Source: UTCHB3 sp964531325 (GTDB lineage Bacteria; Bacteroidota; Ignavibacteria; Ignavibacteriales; Ignavibacteriaceae). Taken from it: DNA of 64,000 nt. Shown here piece by piece: positions 62,398 to 64,000 of the stretch (positions are counted from its first letter, which is position 1; each line of letters begins with the position of its first letter). The notes below the pieces were generated by a model. That model made no database searches. It was given only the letters and a program-made list of their open reading frames with translations, and was not told the DNA's origin. Both the position numbers and the translations under genes were made by a program. The stretch lies in NCBI GenBank assembly GCA_964531325.1, contig CAZHCW010000001.1:248001-312000 (forward strand), read 5' to 3'.

Positions 62398-62952
62398 ATG
62401 GCAGCAGTTTTAGACCTTATCGGAGCAACACTTATCTCGGCATTTATTACTTTTATGCTGATCTCGGTGAATAACAACCTTTCGGTTACTGCAACCCAAC
62501 AATATATGAATACACATACCCAACAAAATATGGTTGCACTAACTGAAATGATGCAATTTGATTTTAAGAATATTGGCTATAGAGTTACTGACTCAATAAA
62601 AATTCAAAAGGCGGATACTTCATACTTTTCTTTTAAGCTCGACTATGATAATAACGGAACGGTTGATTCAATTATATATTATCTCGGAAATAAGTCTGAA
62701 TTAGCCATGACCGAGAATCCTGATGACAGACCCCTCTACCGTAAAGTTAATAATGCGACAGCGTTACCCGGAAATTGGGGCATAACGCGAATGAGATTTA
62801 AATATTACGACAGCCTTGGTGTGGAAACAACTTTCCGCTCAAAAATCCGGTCGTTTAAAGTGTTAATCGAAGCAATGAGTCCCTCGAAATATGACGGTAG
62901 ATGGTCATATTCCAACTGGGAGAAACTTTACAAACCAAGAAATTTGAGGTAA
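62398..62952 (+). CDS. Pseudopilin-like membrane protein (putative)
   Basis: 184 residues. The N-terminal hydrophobic helix (LIGATLISAFITFMLISVNN, about 7-26) runs into an amphipathic helix (QNMVALTEMMQFDFKNIGYR), as in PilW/minor pilins. The rest is beta-like with FKLDYDNNGTVDSIIYYL, a PilW-like segment. Probably works with the genes on either side in a pilus or secretion machine. Confidence 0.68.
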   Translation: MAAVLDLIGATLISAFITFMLISVNNNLSVTATQQYMNTHTQQNMVALTEMMQFDFKNIGYRVTDSIKIQKADTSYFSFKLDYDNNGTVDSIIYYLGNKSELAMTENPDDRPLYRKVNNATALPGNWGITRMRFKYYDSLGVETTFRSKIRSFKVLIEAMSPSKYDGRWSYSNWEKLYKPRNLR

Positions 62953-62955
62953 ATC

Positions 62956-64000
62956 ATGCCAGGTAAAGCACTTATTATCCTTCTTGCAGGCATCATGAGT
63001 ATTGCAGGTATTACATATCTGAACATATTTGAAACCGGCAAAAGAATGACCGAATCAACAACCGACACCTTCTACTCAACCCAGGCAAAAAATCTCGCTG
63101 AAGCCGGTGCACAAATGGCTGTGAGACAAATGATTAAGGATACTGCATGGAGGTCAGGTTACACAAATCTTAATCTTCTGGGTGGTGTTATTAATGTGAG
63201 GTGTGTTGATACTCTGTTCGATACAATTTCTGTCGTTAAAGTGGAATCAATAGCTAAAATGGCAAAAAACACAGCTGCTGAAAAATCTCACACAGCTGTA
63301 TGTTATTATAACAAATACAGAAAAAAAACTGTATTTCCACCTGCTATAAGAGGATCGATAACCACCAACAGTACCATCACCACTCTTGGTGATATGAATG
63401 TGGATGGCAGGGATCATACGATGACCGGTACTCTTCTTTCAGGCACAGGATCACTTGGAATCTGGACTACTGGAAATCTTTTCCAAAGTGGTTCATCCAC
63501 AATCGGGGGCACTGCCGCGGGAACTGATTATGCACCCACTAAACCAGCAAATGCCAATACTGTCTCATATTTACAAACCTATGCCGGTGGATATCCAACT
63601 ACACCGGATGGCATAATGGGCGGTACTTTAAATGGTTACCCTGAAGGAACCCTCAAAGCCATCGCAGTAAGTGGTGCCGGTGGAAGTCAGTATGTTACTA
63701 ACCCCGTGAATTTGACATATCCTTTAAAAGGTGTCACTTATGTTGAATTACCAAATAATACCTCATGGAACTCTGCAAATGTTGCCGGCTCAGGTATTCT
63801 CATTATTCACAATTCAACTTTAACCGCAGGAATAGCGAATATTAACTCCGGAATTTTTGCCGGAATTATGATGGCCGACGACATCGTAAGAATTCATACA
63901 ACCGTGATAGGTGCCCTGATTGGTATTTCGCCAAACCCTTCCAGCGGTAATTGTATTGGTAACGGAACGGGAAGTATTCTATTCTCTCGCGAAGCGATTA
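62956..64000 (+). CDS. PilX-like pilus assembly protein (3' end outside window)
   Basis: ATG at 62956, 3 bases after the previous stop; the frame is open to the window edge, 348 codons. An N-terminal membrane helix (ALIILLAGIMSIAGITYL) is followed by a TQAKNLAEAGAQMAVRQMIK helix, the AEAG pattern of PilX proteins. A long Ser/Thr/Gly-rich repetitive part then has ITTNSTITTLGDMNVDGRD and SGILIIHNSTLTAG, resembling beta-helix or polymer-binding domains. Partial gene; total size unknown. Confidence 0.72.
   Translation, partial: MPGKALIILLAGIMSIAGITYLNIFETGKRMTESTTDTFYSTQAKNLAEAGAQMAVRQMIKDTAWRSGYTNLNLLGGVINVRCVDTLFDTISVVKVESIAKMAKNTAAEKSHTAVCYYNKYRKKTVFPPAIRGSITTNSTITTLGDMNVDGRDHTMTGTLLSGTGSLGIWTTGNLFQSGSSTIGGTAAGTDYAPTKPANANTVSYLQTYAGGYPTTPDGIMGGTLNGYPEGTLKAIAVSGAGGSQYVTNPVNLTYPLKGVTYVELPNNTSWNSANVAGSGILIIHNSTLTAGIANINSGIFAGIMMADDIVRIHTTVIGALIGISPNPSSGNCIGNGTGSILFSREAI

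Overview
The window looks like chromosomal DNA of an Ignavibacteria/Chlorobi-Bacteroidetes-group bacterium. Three large secreted proteins (2617-5937, 6331-8313, 35775-37187) end in the type IX secretion sorting domain with the N-x-PNPFNPST motif that is so common in Ignavibacteria. The DNA is AT-rich, Shine-Dalgarno sites are often weak, and the housekeeping genes (purA, fabF, malQ, recD2, rsmI) fit that placement. The lineage is inferred from these features only.

Layout. 1-8.3 kb: an ECF sigma/anti-sigma pair (the anti-sigma runs off the left edge) and two T9SS-secreted proteins ending in near-identical terminator hairpins. 8.5-19.3 kb: a STAS protein, purA, a histidine kinase, a giant MASE1 hybrid kinase, a DUF58 protein, a TPR lipoprotein, a PP2C phosphatase and a SPOR-domain protein. 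19.3-28.0 kb (minus strand): a TIGR02757 gene, then a compact virion cassette of scaffold, major capsid, head-tail adaptors, a large tail-type protein, an ejection-type protein, holin and amidase. No portal, terminase, protease, integrase or replication gene is seen. The large tail-type gene carries an in-frame TAA and stays open for 114 more codons. 28.2-45.9 kb: host genes for thioredoxin, a coiled-coil/receiver fusion, a glycosyltransferase, glutathione peroxidase, GH53 galactanase, MalQ, FabF, DinB, SDR and RecD2. These are followed by a four-gene RNA-modification operon with two ArmA/Rmt-like 16S rRNA methyltransferases flanking rsmI and a divergent TGT.

45.86-46.08 kb: six perfectly periodic 33-bp palindromic repeats between that operon and an AAA/DUF4143 ATPase. 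47.2-51.5 kb: cold-shock-like, serine hydrolase, zinc-ribbon and quinone-reductase-like genes. 51.5-56.5 kb: an AT-rich defence-type island with two different PD-(D/E)xK nuclease-like subunits, one C5-cytosine methyltransferase and a HEPN-like protein. 56.7-64 kb: SRPBCC protein, tRNA-Lys(CTT), rhomboid, J-domain protein, GNAT, META lipoprotein, STAS protein, DUF454 and TerB-like proteins, and the start of a pilus-like membrane protein cluster that leaves the window on the right.

Best candidates for something new: the packaging-less virion cassette with its interrupted tail gene, the two-nuclease R-M island with its HEPN companion, the 33-bp operator-like array, and the rRNA methyltransferase pair. 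All family calls come from reading motifs by eye; no database search was possible.
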